Assembly (NCBI RefSeq): GCF_004359215.1
Contig: NC_090616.1
Location: forward strand, 3,833,212-3,895,796
Reading direction: 5' to 3'
Source: Bremia lactucae
Taxonomy: Eukaryota > Oomycota > Peronosporomycetes > Peronosporales > Peronosporaceae
DNA length: 62,585 nucleotides
Part shown: positions 62,296-62,585 of the stretch, piece after piece
Position numbering within the stretch: position 1 is the first letter of the stretch
Layout of the letters: each line of letters starts with the position of its first letter
Program-made: the position numbers and the translations under genes
Notes under the pieces: model-generated
Databases searched by the model: none
Seen by the model: the letters and a program-made list of their open reading frames with translations, nothing else
What the model was told of the DNA's origin: nothing

Positions 62296-62585
62296 CCTCG
62301 AGATCCGCAATACGTAGTTCAGCAGCGCTTGTGACTGAACGGACGAAGGAAAGGCAGCCGCGATTAGTTGGGCGAGATCGCCACTCCTATCGGGCGCCGC
62401 CTGCACTAATGGATGCGGGTGGGAATCAACGCTTCCTTGTTGGAAGGTTGCTTGCCCACCGCTCCGTGAGGCAAGGGTATTAGATCCTCGTCCACTGGCA
62501 AGTTTATTCGAAGCGTTTTGACTCTTGAGAACCGATCGATACACTACGGATTGATGTGCCCGGCTTGGTGGCTGCCTATGGAAAG
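62296..62585 (-). pseudogene. Antisense ORF of LTR-I element, copy 5 (fused to RT)
   Basis: Minus strand: L-A-S-R-S-G-G-Q-A-T-F-Q-Q-G-S-V-D-S-H-P, then A-A-P-D-R-S-G-D-L-A-Q-L-I-A-A-A and R-I-A-D-L-E, running directly into A-H-V-M-R-Q-H-R-A-Y-A-P of RT. Elsewhere this ORF lies opposite to pol; here it is in the same direction. Confidence 0.6.

Overview
The window looks like nuclear DNA of a plant-pathogenic oomycete (Peronosporales: Phytophthora or a downy mildew). The evidence is an intact Crinkler (CRN)-type effector gene with LYLARK and HVLVVVP motifs, compact genes with 65-86 bp introns, and long tracts of decayed Ty3/gypsy retrotransposons. There are two small gene islands. Island 1 (about 21.34-24.87 kb) holds a chymotrypsin-fold protease-like gene (-), a COMMD5-like gene (+) and a gene for a membrane-anchored protein with a probable mitochondrial presequence (-). 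Island 2 (about 31.0-33.8 kb) holds the CRN gene.

Everything else is a nest of Ty3/gypsy elements. Four LTR types can be told apart by eye; all begin TGTAAC/TGG-like and share the TGTAAYGGGG start. LTR-I is about 556 bp, LTR-II about 470-490 bp, LTR-III about 444 bp and LTR-IV about 480-510 bp. Layout: left-edge LTR-I pol (1-1.2 kb, -); LTR-I 3' end (1.2-3.5 kb, +); fragments (3.5-6.8 kb); LTR-IV 3' end (6.9-8.8 kb, -); LTR-I gag plus LTR (8.8-10.3 kb, -); LTR-II (10.3-10.8 kb, -); mitochondrial-DNA insertion (about 11.7-12.3 kb); near-complete LTR-I element (12.75-20.33 kb, -) carrying a SINE; LTR-II with a second SINE (20.33-21.34 kb); LTR-III provirus E (24.92-30.77 kb, -); LTR-III element D (35.5-40.2 kb, -); element C (40.47-41.8 kb, +); LTR-I element G (42.9-47.2 kb, +); LTR-II provirus F (47.35-53.12 kb, +); LTR-IV and element H (53.7-57.2 kb); LTR-IV pol 3' end (57.45-59.3 kb, +); LTR-I element (59.34-62.3 kb, -). 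Every pol gene is broken by stops, frameshifts or deletions.

The most interesting pattern is structural. In at least eight places, between the 3' end of pol (integrase C-terminus/chromodomain) and the 3' LTR, there is an open frame on the strand opposite to pol. It starts close to the polypurine tract and runs back into the pol 3' end. It recurs in all four LTR families with family-specific proteins: a basic N-terminus plus coiled coil in LTR-I, an N-terminus starting M-T-T-N-K-S-V-R-V in LTR-II, an acidic N-terminus plus coiled coil in LTR-IV. A shared core (F-E-K-R-T, then K-L-H-R-L, then R-E-A-G-L and C-L-S-W) recurs in the LTR-II/III-type copies. Real gag genes with retrotransposon-gag and CCHC features are found separately, in sense, next to the 5' LTR, so this frame is an additional antisense ORF (aORF). 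Similar antisense ORFs are known in some plant Ty3/gypsy lineages (Tat/Athila group); I do not know of a description in oomycete chromoviruses.

The host genes show no operon-like relation. The protease-like gene and the COMMD5-like gene are divergent across about 395 bp. The CRN gene starts just downstream of an LTR-II fragment. Calls rest on motif reading by eye; element boundaries inside decayed regions are approximate unless an LTR terminus is stated.
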